Of a stretch of 40,312 bases of DNA, positions 32,381-40,312 are shown in pieces. Origin of the DNA: Candidatus Blautia stercorigallinarum (GTDB taxonomy: Bacteria; Bacillota; Clostridia; Lachnospirales; Lachnospiraceae). The stretch covers positions 1 through 40,312 of the forward strand of contig DXIQ01000059.1 of NCBI GenBank assembly GCA_019112785.1, in the 5' to 3' direction. The notes under the pieces were generated by a model. The model worked only from the letters and a program-made list of their open reading frames with translations, was not told the origin of the DNA and made no database searches. Numbering within the stretch: the first letter of the stretch is position 1; each line of letters starts with the position of its first letter. Both the position numbers and the translations under genes were made by a program.

Positions 32381-33187
32381 ATGAAAGAACGTCTGGACGT
32401 CCTGCTGGTGAAGCGGGGCCTGGCAGCTTCCCGGGAGAAGGCTAAGGCAGTGATCATGGCAGGAAGCGTATTTGTAGATAATCAGAAGGAAGACAAGGCA
32501 GGCACGATGTTTCCCGACACGGTACAGATCGAGGTGCGGGGAAATACTTTGAAATACGTAAGCCGGGGAGGGCTGAAGCTGGAGAAGGCCATGACTCATT
32601 TCGGGCTGAGGCTGGACGGCTGTGTCTGTATGGATGTGGGCTCCTCTACCGGAGGCTTTACAGACTGCATGCTCCAGAATGGAGCAGTGAAGGTCTATGC
32701 CATTGACGTAGGCCACGGACAGCTGGACTGGAAGCTCCGCAACGATCCCAGGGTGGTCTGTATGGAGAAGACCAATATCCGGTATGTGACGCCGGAGGAT
32801 ATCGGAGAAAAAGCAGATTTTTCTTCCATTGATGTCTCTTTTATTTCCCTGACGAAAGTCCTTCCGCCTGTTTATGAGCTGCTGAAGGAACAGGGACAGG
32901 TGGTATGTCTGATCAAGCCCCAGTTTGAGGCGGGAAGAGAAAAAGTAGGGAAAAAAGGCGTAGTCCGGGATCCGGCAGTTCACCGGGAAGTTATTGAAAA
33001 GATCACTTCCTTTGCTTCGGAAATGGGCTTTGCCCTTCTGATCCTGGAGTATTCCCCTATCAAAGGACCGGAGGGAAATATTGAGTATCTTTTATACCTC
33101 CAGAAGAAGCAGGATGGACTTCCCCAGGACGGAAACATAGATATAAACGCAACCGTGGACCAGGCCCACGCAGAACTGGATAAATAA
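32381..33187 (+). CDS. tlyA: TlyA-family rRNA 2'-O-methyltransferase
   Basis: A 268-residue protein with an N-terminal S4 RNA-binding domain (RLDVLLVKRGLAASREKAKAV, GSVFVDN) and an FtsJ-like SAM methyltransferase domain (DVGSSTGGFTDCMLQNGA). Family members methylate cytidines of 16S and/or 23S rRNA; the older name is hemolysin-like, for which there is no support here. The downstream motif IKPQFEAGREKVGKKGVVRDP is TlyA-specific. It starts directly after the dxs TAA, and nadK follows two bases later. Confidence 0.93.
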   Translation: MKERLDVLLVKRGLAASREKAKAVIMAGSVFVDNQKEDKAGTMFPDTVQIEVRGNTLKYVSRGGLKLEKAMTHFGLRLDGCVCMDVGSSTGGFTDCMLQNGAVKVYAIDVGHGQLDWKLRNDPRVVCMEKTNIRYVTPEDIGEKADFSSIDVSFISLTKVLPPVYELLKEQGQVVCLIKPQFEAGREKVGKKGVVRDPAVHREVIEKITSFASEMGFALLILEYSPIKGPEGNIEYLLYLQKKQDGLPQDGNIDINATVDQAHAELDK

Positions 33188-33189
33188 TC

Positions 33190-34050
33190 ATGGATAATTT
33201 TTATATTATTGCAAATAGTGAAAAAGACGAAGGACTGAAGGTTGCCTCCCGGGTGGCGGGGTATTTAAAGAGTAAAGGAAAGAATTGTTCTATCCGGTCT
33301 TCTTCTCCCGGGATCCGGGACAGCCTGCACCATTATACAGATATCAATCAGATCCCTCAGGAGGTGGAATGCGTCCTTGTGCTGGGAGGAGACGGAACCC
33401 TTCTCCAGGCGGCCAGAGATGTGGTCAGCAGACAGATCCCTCTTCTGGGGATTAATCTGGGAACCCTGGGGTATCTGGCAGAGATCGACAGCAGTTCCAT
33501 TGAGCCGGCTCTGAACCATCTGATAGCAGATGAATATACCGTGGAAAAAAGGATGATGCTCAATGGCAAGGTTTACCACCGGGGGAAAATGGTGGCGGAA
33601 GACGTGGCTTTAAATGACATTGTCATAGGCAGGGACGGTCCTATGGGAGTGATCCGCTTCCGCAATTACATTAACAGAGAGTTTTTAAATGCTTATACCG
33701 CTGATGGTATTATTGTTTCTACAGCTACAGGTTCCACAGGCTACAGCCTGTCTGCAGGAGGCCCTATTGTGTCTCCGGAGACCAATATCATGATCATGAC
33801 CCCTGTATCTCCCCACACCCTGAATACCAGGAGTATTATATTTCCTGCAGAGGATGAGATCGGAGTGGAGATCGCCCAGGGAACTCACAGGGGGAACGGA
33901 AAGGCGGTAGCTTCCTTTGACGGGGATACCAATATCGCCATGAACGTGGGAGACCGGATCGTGATCCGCCGGTCAGTAAAGGATACCCGGATCATTAAGA
34001 TCAGCAACATCAGTTTTTTGGAGGTGCTCCGCACCAAGATGAGAGATTAG
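33190..34050 (+). CDS. nadK: NAD kinase
   Basis: Phosphorylates NAD to NADP. The 286-residue protein has VLGGDGTLLQAARD (the GGDGT motif), LGINLGTLGYLAE, the second conserved block NDIVIGRDG and TADGIIVSTATGSTGYSLSA-GGP. All core NAD-kinase residues look intact. The gene begins almost directly after tlyA and is followed by argR after 9 bp, a conserved clostridial order. Confidence 0.96.
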   Translation: MDNFYIIANSEKDEGLKVASRVAGYLKSKGKNCSIRSSSPGIRDSLHHYTDINQIPQEVECVLVLGGDGTLLQAARDVVSRQIPLLGINLGTLGYLAEIDSSSIEPALNHLIADEYTVEKRMMLNGKVYHRGKMVAEDVALNDIVIGRDGPMGVIRFRNYINREFLNAYTADGIIVSTATGSTGYSLSAGGPIVSPETNIMIMTPVSPHTLNTRSIIFPAEDEIGVEIAQGTHRGNGKAVASFDGDTNIAMNVGDRIVIRRSVKDTRIIKISNISFLEVLRTKMRD

Positions 34051-34059
34051 GAGGCAGGT

Positions 34060-34512
34060 ATGAAGATTGCCAGACATTCAAAGATCATAGAATTGGTGGA
34101 TCATTATGACATAGAGACCCAGGAGGAACTGGCTTCCAGGCTGAACGAGGCAGGCTTTCGGGTGACCCAGGCAACCGTGTCCAGAGATATCCGGGAGCTG
34201 AATCTGACAAAGGTGGCAAAGCCGGGAGGGGGTTCTAAATATACGGTAATGGCGGCCAAGGAAACCACCGATGGAGAAAAATACATAAGGGTCCTGCGGG
34301 AGGCTTTTGTATCTATGGACGTAGCTCAGAATATCCTGGTGATCAAAACCGGGGTAGGAATGGCCAACGCCGCTGCAGTAGCTCTGGACCATATGAACTG
34401 GCGGGAGGTTGTAGGCAGTATTGCCGGAGACGATACCATTGCCTGTTTCAGTAAAAGTCCGGAGGAAACCCTGCAGCTTTTAAACAAGATCAAGAAAATT
34501 TTAAATCAGTAA
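34060..34512 (+). CDS. argR: Arginine repressor ArgR/AhrC
   Basis: A 150-residue hexameric regulator. The N-terminal winged helix contains QEELASRLNEAGFRVTQATVSRDI with the recognition sequence RVTQATVSRDIREL. The C-terminal oligomerisation/arginine domain has TGVGMANAAAVALD and VGSIAGDDTIACF, including the GDD arginine-binding residues. It represses arginine biosynthesis when arginine is bound; B. subtilis AhrC also activates catabolism. AGGAGGC precedes the ATG. Confidence 0.96.
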   Translation: MKIARHSKIIELVDHYDIETQEELASRLNEAGFRVTQATVSRDIRELNLTKVAKPGGGSKYTVMAAKETTDGEKYIRVLREAFVSMDVAQNILVIKTGVGMANAAAVALDHMNWREVVGSIAGDDTIACFSKSPEETLQLLNKIKKILNQ

Positions 34513-34530
34513 AAAAGGGGTGGATCAGAA

Positions 34531-36216
34531 ATGTTGGTGCATTTGCATGTGAAGAATCTGGCGCTGATCCAGGAGGTCCAGGCGGATTTCGGGCCAGGGC
34601 TTAATATCCTGACAGGAGAAACCGGAGCAGGAAAATCCATCCTTATGGGATCTGTGAACCTGGCTCTGGGACAGAAGATGTCCCGGGGCATGATCCGGGA
34701 AGGCGCTCCTTATGCGCTGGTAGAGCTGGTGTTCCAGGTGGATGCCCCTACAGAAGAGAAATTAAAAGAGATGGAAGTCTTTCCCGAGGAGGGACAGGTG
34801 ATCATTACCAGAAGACTTATGGAAAACAGGAGTATCAGCAAGGTCAACGGAGAAACCACTACGGCGGCAAATATCCGGAAGATCGCCTCCCTGCTCCTGG
34901 ATATCCACGGGCAGCATGAACACCAGTCTCTTCTTTATCCGGAAAAGCAGATGGAGATCCTGGACGGATTCGGAGGCCAGGAGATCCAGGATAAAAAAGA
35001 AAAAGTAAAGGAACTTTACCGGGAATACAGCAGATTGAAAAAAGAGCTGGAAGGCTATAGTATAGATGAAGAACAGCGCCGGCGGGAAATAGGATTTCTG
35101 GAGTATGAGATCCAGGAAATCTCCGGAGCCGGGCTGAAAAAAGGAGAAGATCAGGATCTGGAAACCTCTTACCGGAAGCTGTCTAACGGTAAAAAGATCA
35201 CAGAAGGCCTGGGATTTGTATACCAGATCACCGGTTATGAGGGAGAAGGAATGGGCGCCCAGATGGGAAGAGCCATTCAGAAACTGTCTCAGATCCGGGA
35301 GTATGACAGCCAGCTGGAAAATATTTACAGTTCCATGGAAGATATGGACAGCCTTCTCAACGATCTGAACCGGGAGCTGTCTTCTTATCTTTCGGAATTT
35401 GTTTTTTCAGAAGAAGAATTTCAGGAAATTGAGGAGCGTCTGGACCTGATCAATCATTTAAAATCCAAATATGGACATACTATTGGGGAAATCCTGGATT
35501 ATCATAAAGAAAAAGAAGCAGAACTGGAAAAACTGGAAAATTTCCAGGCCAGGAAGGAAGAACTGGAAAACAAACTGGCCGTCCGGGAAAAGCTTCTGGA
35601 GGCTGCTTCCCTGGAACTGACAGATACCAGGAAGAAATGGGCAGCAGGACTGGAAAAGAAGATCATCCAGGGGCTGGAAGATTTAAATTTCCTCAATGTG
35701 GAATTTCAGATCCTTTTCAAAAAGAAAGAAGGATATACTGCTCAGGGAAGAGACAGTATCACCTTTATGATCTCCACCAATCCGGGCGAGCCGGTACTGC
35801 CTCTTCAGCAGGTAGTATCCGGAGGAGAACTTTCCAGGATCATGCTGGCTATCAAGACGCTTCTGGCAGATAAGGATCAGACAGAGACTCTGATCTTTGA
35901 CGAGATCGATACAGGTATCAGCGGCAGAACAGCCCAGAAAGTGGCGGAAAAAATGCGGGTTATCGGAGAAAATCATCAGGTCCTTTGTATTACCCATCTT
36001 CCTCAGATCGCTTCCCAGGCGGATTATCATTATCTTATCGAAAAAAATGTGGAAAATATGGAAACAACTACCAGGATACGGCAGCTTTCCTATGATGAGT
36101 CTGTGGAAGAACTGGCCAGAATGCTGGGCGGCGCGAAGATCACCCAGGCAGTTCTGGAAAATGCCGCGGAGATGAAAGATTTGGCACAGCAACAAAAAAA
36201 TACAAGATTGAAATGA
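34531..36216 (+). CDS. recN: DNA repair protein RecN
   Basis: A 561-residue SMC-like ATPase involved in double-strand break repair. Walker A is LTGETGAGKSILMGSVNLALG at about residues 28-48 (core GETGAGKS). Long coiled coils occupy the middle. The ABC signature is VVSGGELSRIMLAIKTLL and Walker B LIFDEIDTGISGRTAQKV. The N-terminal HVKNLALIQEVQADFGPGLN is diagnostic of RecN. It is the last gene before a terminator, 18 bp after argR. Confidence 0.96.
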   Translation: MLVHLHVKNLALIQEVQADFGPGLNILTGETGAGKSILMGSVNLALGQKMSRGMIREGAPYALVELVFQVDAPTEEKLKEMEVFPEEGQVIITRRLMENRSISKVNGETTTAANIRKIASLLLDIHGQHEHQSLLYPEKQMEILDGFGGQEIQDKKEKVKELYREYSRLKKELEGYSIDEEQRRREIGFLEYEIQEISGAGLKKGEDQDLETSYRKLSNGKKITEGLGFVYQITGYEGEGMGAQMGRAIQKLSQIREYDSQLENIYSSMEDMDSLLNDLNRELSSYLSEFVFSEEEFQEIEERLDLINHLKSKYGHTIGEILDYHKEKEAELEKLENFQARKEELENKLAVREKLLEAASLELTDTRKKWAAGLEKKIIQGLEDLNFLNVEFQILFKKKEGYTAQGRDSITFMISTNPGEPVLPLQQVVSGGELSRIMLAIKTLLADKDQTETLIFDEIDTGISGRTAQKVAEKMRVIGENHQVLCITHLPQIASQADYHYLIEKNVENMETTTRIRQLSYDESVEELARMLGGAKITQAVLENAAEMKDLAQQQKNTRLK

Positions 36217-36233
36217 TCAAAAGGTCACATAAT

Positions 36234-36265
36234 AAAAAGGGTACACAACAGCGTGTATCCTTTTT
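36234..36265 (+). terminator. Intrinsic terminator after recN
   Basis: AAAAAGGGTACAC (36234-36246) pairs with GTGTATCCTTTTT (36253-36265), 13 bp with one G-U pair, around a six-base loop, followed by CCTTTTT. It separates the nusB-recN block from spoIVB. Confidence 0.88.
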
Positions 36266-36324
36266 CCTTTTTCAGGAGAACTGGAAAAGTCTGGTTCAAT
36301 TATACAAGAGAGGATGTGATTTTT

Positions 36325-36332
36325 TTGTCGAA
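36325..36332 (+). promoter_or_regulatory. 0A-box-like sequence on the spoIVB start codon
   Basis: TTGTCGAA includes the TGTCGAA core bound by phosphorylated Spo0A in Bacillus and Clostridium. Here the first three bases are the TTG start codon. It might be a real repressor site or chance, since TTG-Ser-Lys can spell it. Confidence 0.3.
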
Positions 36333-37518
36333 AAAACGTAATTATCGTCTCTTTCTTTTCGGATTCTTAGTAGCAGACCTGATGGCGGCAGGCGCTCTTT
36401 CTCTTGAGGAGCTGAAGGATCGGATACCGGATACAGTTTATATCCGCTACGGGCAGGAAGAAGGCCTTCAGGAGTCTCTGGACATTCCTCTGGTAACTTA
36501 TCCGGAGACCATTGATGTGTCCGACAGGGGAAGCTATCAGATTCCCTGTTCTCTTCTGGGAATGCTGCCATTGAAAACGGTTCAGGTAGAGACGGTGGAA
36601 GATCAATGGGTTTATGTCTCGGGAACAACTGTGGGTCTGTATATGGAAACCCAGGGGGTGCTAATCGTAGATACAGGAGAGATCACCAATCGAAACGGCA
36701 TGATCCAGGAACCGGCTGCCAATATTGTACAGCCTGGAGATTATATATTGGAGGTAAATGGCAAGCCTGTTTCCAGGAAAAAAGAACTGATCGCCGAAAT
36801 TGAAAACTGTCAGGGCCAAGATGTTGAACTGCTGGTAAACCGTAAAGGAGAAGAAATTCCCCTTTCTCTGGCCCCGGTACTTACTCAGGAAGAAGATTAT
36901 AAACTGGGCATATGGGTCAGAGATAATACCCAGGGGATCGGCACTATGACCTATGTAGACGAAGAGGGAAAATTCGGTGCTTTGGGACACGGGATCAGCG
37001 ACACGGATACCGGCCAGCTGCTGGATGTGTCCGGAGGAGAACTCTATCAGGCCCAGATCGTTTCCATTATCCGTGGAACTCAGGGAGTGCCGGGAGAGCT
37101 TTCCGGTTATATCGAGTATGAAGAAGAAAAAAAGATTGGGATCATAGAGAAAAATACCGATATCGGAATATTCGGACAGATTTTTCCAGGCACCCAGCTT
37201 GCAAAAGAGAAAGTAATGATCGGGTATAAACAGGAGGTGAAAGAAGGAAAAGCCCAGCTTCTTATGCAGTCGGAGGGAAAGACAGAAAAGTATGATATTG
37301 AGATTACTGAAATTTACAGCAGTCAGCAGGATACCAATAAATCCTTTCAGATACAGGTGACAGACCCGGAACTTCTGGCGAAAACAGGAGGGATCGTCCA
37401 GGGAATGAGCGGCAGCCCTATCCTTCAGGATGGAAAACTCATCGGTGCGGTGACCCATGTTTTTGTCCAGGATTCTGCAAAAGGATACGGGATTTTTATT
37501 GAAAATATGCTGGGATAA
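36325..37518 (+). CDS. spoIVB: SpoIVB serine peptidase
   Basis: A 397-residue forespore-secreted PDZ serine protease that triggers pro-sigma-K processing by SpoIVFB. After a short basic N-terminus comes one membrane/signal segment (FLFGFLVADLMAAGALSL). The PDZ domain holds NIVQPGDYILEVNGKPV. The S55 peptidase part has His222 in GALGHGIS and Ser364 in GMSGSPIL, the expected catalytic pair; the Asp is less certain. I assign TTG at 36325, with AGAGGATG upstream. The frame extends to GTG 36253, but that codon lies in the recN terminator. The TTG overlaps a perfect 0A-box sequence. Confidence 0.93.
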   Translation: MSKKRNYRLFLFGFLVADLMAAGALSLEELKDRIPDTVYIRYGQEEGLQESLDIPLVTYPETIDVSDRGSYQIPCSLLGMLPLKTVQVETVEDQWVYVSGTTVGLYMETQGVLIVDTGEITNRNGMIQEPAANIVQPGDYILEVNGKPVSRKKELIAEIENCQGQDVELLVNRKGEEIPLSLAPVLTQEEDYKLGIWVRDNTQGIGTMTYVDEEGKFGALGHGISDTDTGQLLDVSGGELYQAQIVSIIRGTQGVPGELSGYIEYEEEKKIGIIEKNTDIGIFGQIFPGTQLAKEKVMIGYKQEVKEGKAQLLMQSEGKTEKYDIEITEIYSSQQDTNKSFQIQVTDPELLAKTGGIVQGMSGSPILQDGKLIGAVTHVFVQDSAKGYGIFIENMLG

Positions 37519-37550
37519 ATGCACTTTCTCTGGAAATCAGATATGAAAAA

Positions 37551-37557
37551 TGTCGAA
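37551..37557 (+). promoter_or_regulatory. 0A box upstream of spo0A
   Basis: Exact TGTCGAA core about 165 bp before the spo0A start codon and about 73 bp upstream of the -10. B. subtilis spo0A is autoregulated by such boxes. Confidence 0.55.
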
Positions 37558-37606
37558 AAATCAAAAAAGTTATCAGAATATATCGCTAATTGTAGGATGA
37601 TTTAGC

Positions 37607-37635
37607 TTGATTCTGAAAAGCCCAGAGAATATAAT
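37607..37635 (+). promoter_or_regulatory. Promoter of spo0A
   Basis: TTGATT (37607-37612), 17 bases, then TATAAT (37630-37635) form a good sigma-A promoter. Just upstream, GTAGGATGA (from 37592) with TCTGAAAAG 11 bases later loosely resembles a sigma-H promoter, which drives sporulation-stage spo0A in B. subtilis; that second match is weak. Confidence 0.7.
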
Positions 37636-37719
37636 ACTAATAGTCTTTAGAAATGGCGATTCTACAGGGCGCCCGTCATTTTCTGAAGAATATGGCAACA
37701 AATATATGGAGGATAAGTA

Positions 37720-38514
37720 ATGGAGAAGTTAAATGTCGCTATAGCAGATGATAATGAAAAAATGTTAGATTTACTTGGAAACCTGATAAATGAAGACCAG
37801 GAGCTGGAATTAGTCGGACATGCCAGCAACGGCGCCGAAATATACGATATTATCAAGGAGAAAGAGCCGGATGTAGTGCTTCTGGATATTATAATGCCGA
37901 AAGTGGACGGACTCACTGTTATGGAGCGGGTGGGAAAAGACGCTAATCTGAAAAAGCACCCGGCATTTATCGTCGTATCTGCAGTAGGACAGGAACAGAT
38001 CACAGAGGACGCCTTTTCCCTTGGGGCCAATTATTATATCCTCAAGCCCTTTGACAATGACATGCTTCTGTCCAGGATCAAACATATCCGCCAGGAAAAA
38101 GACGGCAGAAAAAAGGATCTGCGGAAGGTAAATGCCTATGAAAACAGCACCAGTTATTATGAGCGGAATCTGGAAGCAGACGTGACCAATATTATACATG
38201 AGATCGGAGTTCCTGCCCATATAAAAGGATACCAGTATCTCAGAGATGCCATTATTCTTTCCGTAAATGATATGGAAATGCTTAATTCCATCACGAAGAT
38301 CCTCTATCCTACTATTGCAAAAAAACATCAGACTACGCCCAGCCGGGTGGAAAGAGCCATCCGTCATGCCATTGAAGTGGCATGGAGCCGGGGAAAGATG
38401 GATACCATTGACGAACTTTTCGGATACACAGTGAGCACAGGGAAAGGAAAACCTACAAATTCGGAATTTATTGCCCTGATCGCAGACAAAATCAGACTGG
38501 AATACAAAAAATGA
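37720..38514 (+). CDS. spo0A: Sporulation master regulator Spo0A
   Basis: A 264-residue response regulator that starts sporulation. The receiver domain has the acidic pair Asp10/Asp11, the phosphoacceptor Asp56 in [13 protein letters not shown], and Lys in [10 protein letters not shown]. The C-terminal DNA-binding domain is highly conserved: [21 protein letters not shown], then [11 protein letters not shown] and the recognition helix [18 protein letters not shown]. It follows spoIVB, the standard Bacillus/Clostridium order, with a 201-bp control region between. No sensor kinase gene lies in the window. Confidence 0.98.
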   Translation: MEKLNVAIADDNEKMLDLLGNLINEDQELELVGHASNGAEIYDIIKEKEPDVVLLDIIMPKVDGLTVMERVGKDANLKKHPAFIVVSAVGQEQITEDAFSLGANYYILKPFDNDMLLSRIKHIRQEKDGRKKDLRKVNAYENSTSYYERNLEADVTNIIHEIGVPAHIKGYQYLRDAIILSVNDMEMLNSITKILYPTIAKKHQTTPSRVERAIRHAIEVAWSRGKMDTIDELFGYTVSTGKGKPTNSEFIALIADKIRLEYKK

Positions 38515-38538
38515 CTTTTCTTTGCCAATAAAATGGGG

Positions 38539-38544
38539 TATAAT
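38539..38544 (+). promoter_or_regulatory. Likely -10 element for glgA
   Basis: Consensus TATAAT 63 bp before the glgA start. A -35 at the right distance is poor (TTTTCT at 38516). No terminator is visible after spo0A, so readthrough is also possible. Confidence 0.5.
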
Positions 38545-38607
38545 ACTGGTAGATTTAGTCCTGAAAAGGGCAAATGATCAGAAAGTGTGGCAAGGAGGGT
38601 TTTTTAG

Positions 38608-40053
38608 GTGAAAAAGATATTATTTGTAGCCTCAGAGGCAGTACCTTTTATAAAGACCGGGGGGTTGGCAGACGTAGTAGGTGCACTGCCCAAATGCTTT
38701 GACAAAAACTATTTTGACGTGAGAGTTATCATCCCAAAATACATGTGCATGAAGGAAGAGTACAAAAATCAGCTTCAGTATATCACCCATTTCTATATGG
38801 ATATCGGATACAGAAGAGAATATGTAGGTATCATGCAGCTGGAATATGACGGGATCAAGTTTTACTTTATTGATAATGAATATTATTTCTCAGGCTATCA
38901 GCCATATGGGGACATTCGTTTTGACATTGAGAAATTTGCCTTTTTCTCTAAGGCAGCTCTTTCAATCCTGCCCACTATTGACTTCAGACCTGATCTGATC
39001 CACTGTCATGACTGGCAGACAGGGCTGATCCCTGTATATTTAAAGGACGGTTTCCAGGACAGCCCCTTCTATCAGGGAATTAAGACAGTTATGACTATAC
39101 ATAACTTGAAATTCCAGGGAACCTGGGACATTAAGACGATCCGTGAGCTGACAGGACTGCCGGCTTACTTCTTTACACCAGATAAACTAGAAGCATACAA
39201 AGATGCAAATCTGTTAAAAGGCGGTCTGGTATATGCAGACGCTATTACCACAGTAAGTAATACTTATGCAGAGGAGATCAAGACAGAGTTTTACGGCGAA
39301 GGTCTGGATGGACTGATGAGAGCCCGGAGCAATGACCTGAGAGGTATTGTCAACGGTCTGGATTATAACGAATGGAATCCGGAGACAGATCCAATGATCG
39401 CCAAGAACTTTAACGCCAAGACCTTCCGGAAGGAAAAAGTAAAGAATAAGACAGCCCTTCAGAGAGAACTGGGATTAAACGAAGATCCAAAAGCTATGAT
39501 GATCGGTATTGTATCCAGACTGACAGACCAGAAGGGATTCGATCTGGTGGCATATGTGATGGATGAGCTGTGCCAGGACAATGTACAGATTGTGGTTCTG
39601 GGAACAGGAGAAGAGCGGTATGAAAATATGTTCCGTCATTTCGCATGGAAATACCAGGGGAAAGTTTCCGCTAATATTTTCTATGACAACGCCCTTTCCC
39701 ACAGGATCTACGCTTCCTGTGACGCTTTCCTTATGCCTTCGCTGTTCGAGCCCTGCGGCTTAAGCCAGCTGATGAGCCTGCGTTACGGAACACTTCCCAT
39801 CGTCAGAGAGACAGGCGGTCTGAAAGACACCGTAGAGCCCTATAACGAATATGAAAGCACCGGCACCGGATTCAGCTTTAAGAATTACAATGCTCACGAA
39901 ATGCTGGAAACTATTCGTTACGCAGAAGGCGTATACTACGACAAGAAGAGAGAATGGAACAAAATGGTGGATCGTGCCATGGCAAAAGACTTCTCCTGGA
40001 ACAATTCTGCAAAGCAGTATGAGGAGATGTACAACTGGCTGATCGGATATTGA
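38608..40053 (+). CDS. glgA: Glycogen synthase (ADP-glucose type)
   Basis: A 481-residue GT5 glucosyltransferase that extends alpha-1,4-glucan from ADP-glucose. The N-terminal KTGGLADVVGALPK is the substrate-binding KXGGL motif. IHCHDWQTGLIPVYLK, TIHNLKFQG, IVSRLTDQKGFDLV and PSLFEPCGLSQLMSLRYG (with the catalytic Glu) follow in order. Start is GTG with CAAGGAGGG upstream. It is alone: no other glg genes are nearby. Many sporulating clostridia store glycogen before sporulation, so the location next to spo0A is suggestive only. A strong terminator follows. Confidence 0.96.
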   Translation: MKKILFVASEAVPFIKTGGLADVVGALPKCFDKNYFDVRVIIPKYMCMKEEYKNQLQYITHFYMDIGYRREYVGIMQLEYDGIKFYFIDNEYYFSGYQPYGDIRFDIEKFAFFSKAALSILPTIDFRPDLIHCHDWQTGLIPVYLKDGFQDSPFYQGIKTVMTIHNLKFQGTWDIKTIRELTGLPAYFFTPDKLEAYKDANLLKGGLVYADAITTVSNTYAEEIKTEFYGEGLDGLMRARSNDLRGIVNGLDYNEWNPETDPMIAKNFNAKTFRKEKVKNKTALQRELGLNEDPKAMMIGIVSRLTDQKGFDLVAYVMDELCQDNVQIVVLGTGEERYENMFRHFAWKYQGKVSANIFYDNALSHRIYASCDAFLMPSLFEPCGLSQLMSLRYGTLPIVRETGGLKDTVEPYNEYESTGTGFSFKNYNAHEMLETIRYAEGVYYDKKREWNKMVDRAMAKDFSWNNSAKQYEEMYNWLIGY

Positions 40054-40072
40054 TTATAGAGAGAATGAAAAG

Positions 40073-40100
40073 GAGCTGTTGAATAAACAGCTCTTTTTTT
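40073..40100 (+). terminator. Intrinsic terminator after glgA
   Basis: GAGCTGTT (40073-40080) pairs exactly with AACAGCTC (40086-40093) around GAATA, followed by seven T residues. Confidence 0.92.
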
Positions 40101-40112
40101 AGGAGAAGAGAG

Positions 40113-40178
40113 ATGAATATCCTTGCCGCTGCAGTGATTTTTATCCTGATCTGCGGAGCTTATTTTTTACTTACCTAA
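40113..40178 (+). CDS. Possible 21-residue hydrophobic membrane peptide
   Basis: A 21-codon frame from ATG 40113 to TAA 40178, with AGGAG seven bases upstream. The peptide starts MNILAAAVIF, continues with one Cys and ends AYFLLT; nearly every residue is hydrophobic, so it could be a single membrane helix. It lies 12 bp after the glgA terminator without a visible promoter. I do not recognise it. It could be a real small protein, the remains of a longer one, or chance. Confidence 0.4.
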   Translation: MNILAAAVIFILICGAYFLLT

Positions 40179-40215
40179 TTTGGAAGTAAAAGGATCATCC
40201 GAAATGCCTGACGCC

Positions 40216-40244
40216 ACATAAAAATCCGGAATCCTGTCATACTA
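40216..40244 (+). promoter_or_regulatory. Candidate forespore (sigma-G-type) promoter
   Basis: ACATA (40216-40220), 17 bases, then CATACTA (40238-40244). The -10 is an exact match to the B. subtilis sigma-G consensus CATWHTA; the -35 differs at one position. It lies 32 bp before the next gene's start. Confidence 0.45.
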
Positions 40245-40276
40245 AAGGTGTAAGTAAATTTAAGGAGGAAAAGATC

Positions 40277-40312
40277 ATGACAGATATTTCGGTACTGGAT
40301 CTTCAGAATCTC
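40277..40312 (+). CDS. Start of an unidentified gene, truncated by the window end
   Basis: ATG at 40277 follows a strong TAAGGAGGA and opens a frame that runs off the window after 12 codons (MTDISVLDLQNL). The start resembles small coat-like proteins of Lachnospiraceae that begin with a similar ISVLDLQNL segment, but twelve residues cannot prove this. The upstream sigma-G-like element would fit a spore gene. Confidence 0.6.
   Translation, partial: MTDISVLDLQNL

Noticed and set aside
36253..36324. Upstream extension of SpoIVB from GTG 36253
   Set aside because: The codon is in the right arm of the recN terminator and has no SD; TTG 36325 has an SD.
1..40312. CRISPR array, prophage, IS element, rRNA or tRNA
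   Set aside because: No regularly spaced repeats, transposase or phage genes, rRNA sequence, or tRNA-like cloverleaf were noticed by reading; a dedicated scan was not possible.

Overview
The window looks like a chromosomal stretch of an endospore-forming Clostridium cluster XIVa Firmicute, most likely a Lachnospiraceae. The evidence is clostridial gene order (nusB-xseA-xseB-ispA-dxs-tlyA-nadK-argR-recN-spoIVB-spo0A), a full spoIIIAA-AH operon, a cotJABC operon, strong Gram-positive ribosome binding sites (AGGAGG-like), frequent GTG/TTG starts, and moderate GC content. I cannot fix the genus by eye. I saw no rRNA, tRNA, CRISPR array, IS element or prophage.

Layout. 61-1280 (minus): spore coat operon cotJA-cotJB-cotJC, read away from a control region (1281-1519) with two perfect palindromes. 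1520-4538: a membrane-anchored glycerophosphodiester phosphodiesterase and a SEDS (FtsW/RodA/SpoVE) protein. 4545-11959: type II fatty-acid operon acpP-fabD-fabG-fabF-accB-fabZ-accC-accDA, with an excellent promoter, two FabT-like operators and a fused AccD-AccA polypeptide. 12055-13119: an NMO/FabK-type flavoprotein behind a large intrinsic terminator. 13310-16210: an accessory-looking block of an AAA-ATPase/PD-(D/E)XK protein, an AT-rich Nudix hydrolase and an AIM24-family protein. 16378-20324: gltX, a UvrD/PcrA-type helicase and an Sfp-type phosphopantetheinyl transferase. 20409-25513: spoIIIAA-AH. 25609-27201: prfC. 27312-36216: an Asp23/Gls24 protein, then nusB, xseA, xseB, ispA, dxs, tlyA, nadK, argR and recN. 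36325-38514: spoIVB and spo0A. 38608-40053: glgA, followed by a 21-codon hydrophobic ORF and the first 12 codons of another gene that runs off the window.

How the genes work together. The fab/acc block supplies malonyl-CoA and the elongation enzymes, and the phosphopantetheinyl transferase could activate the carrier protein. Neither fabH nor a classical enoyl-ACP reductase lies in the window, so the NMO/FabK-like protein at the end of the operon is a candidate reductase. Three sporulation stages are represented: entry (spo0A), the mother-cell/forespore channel (spoIIIA) and sigma-K checkpoint signalling (spoIVB), together with coat assembly (cotJ). ispA and dxs feed isoprenoid synthesis. argR, recN, xseAB and nadK are housekeeping genes.

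Most of the window is conserved core genome. The strongest signals beyond the gene list are cis-regulatory: FabT-like operators, the nested terminator before the NMO gene, a 10-bp inverted repeat reaching the spoIIIAA start codon, paired palindromes upstream of cotJ, a terminator in front of nusB, and an exact 0A-box sequence on the spoIVB start codon. No wholly new system was evident by reading.
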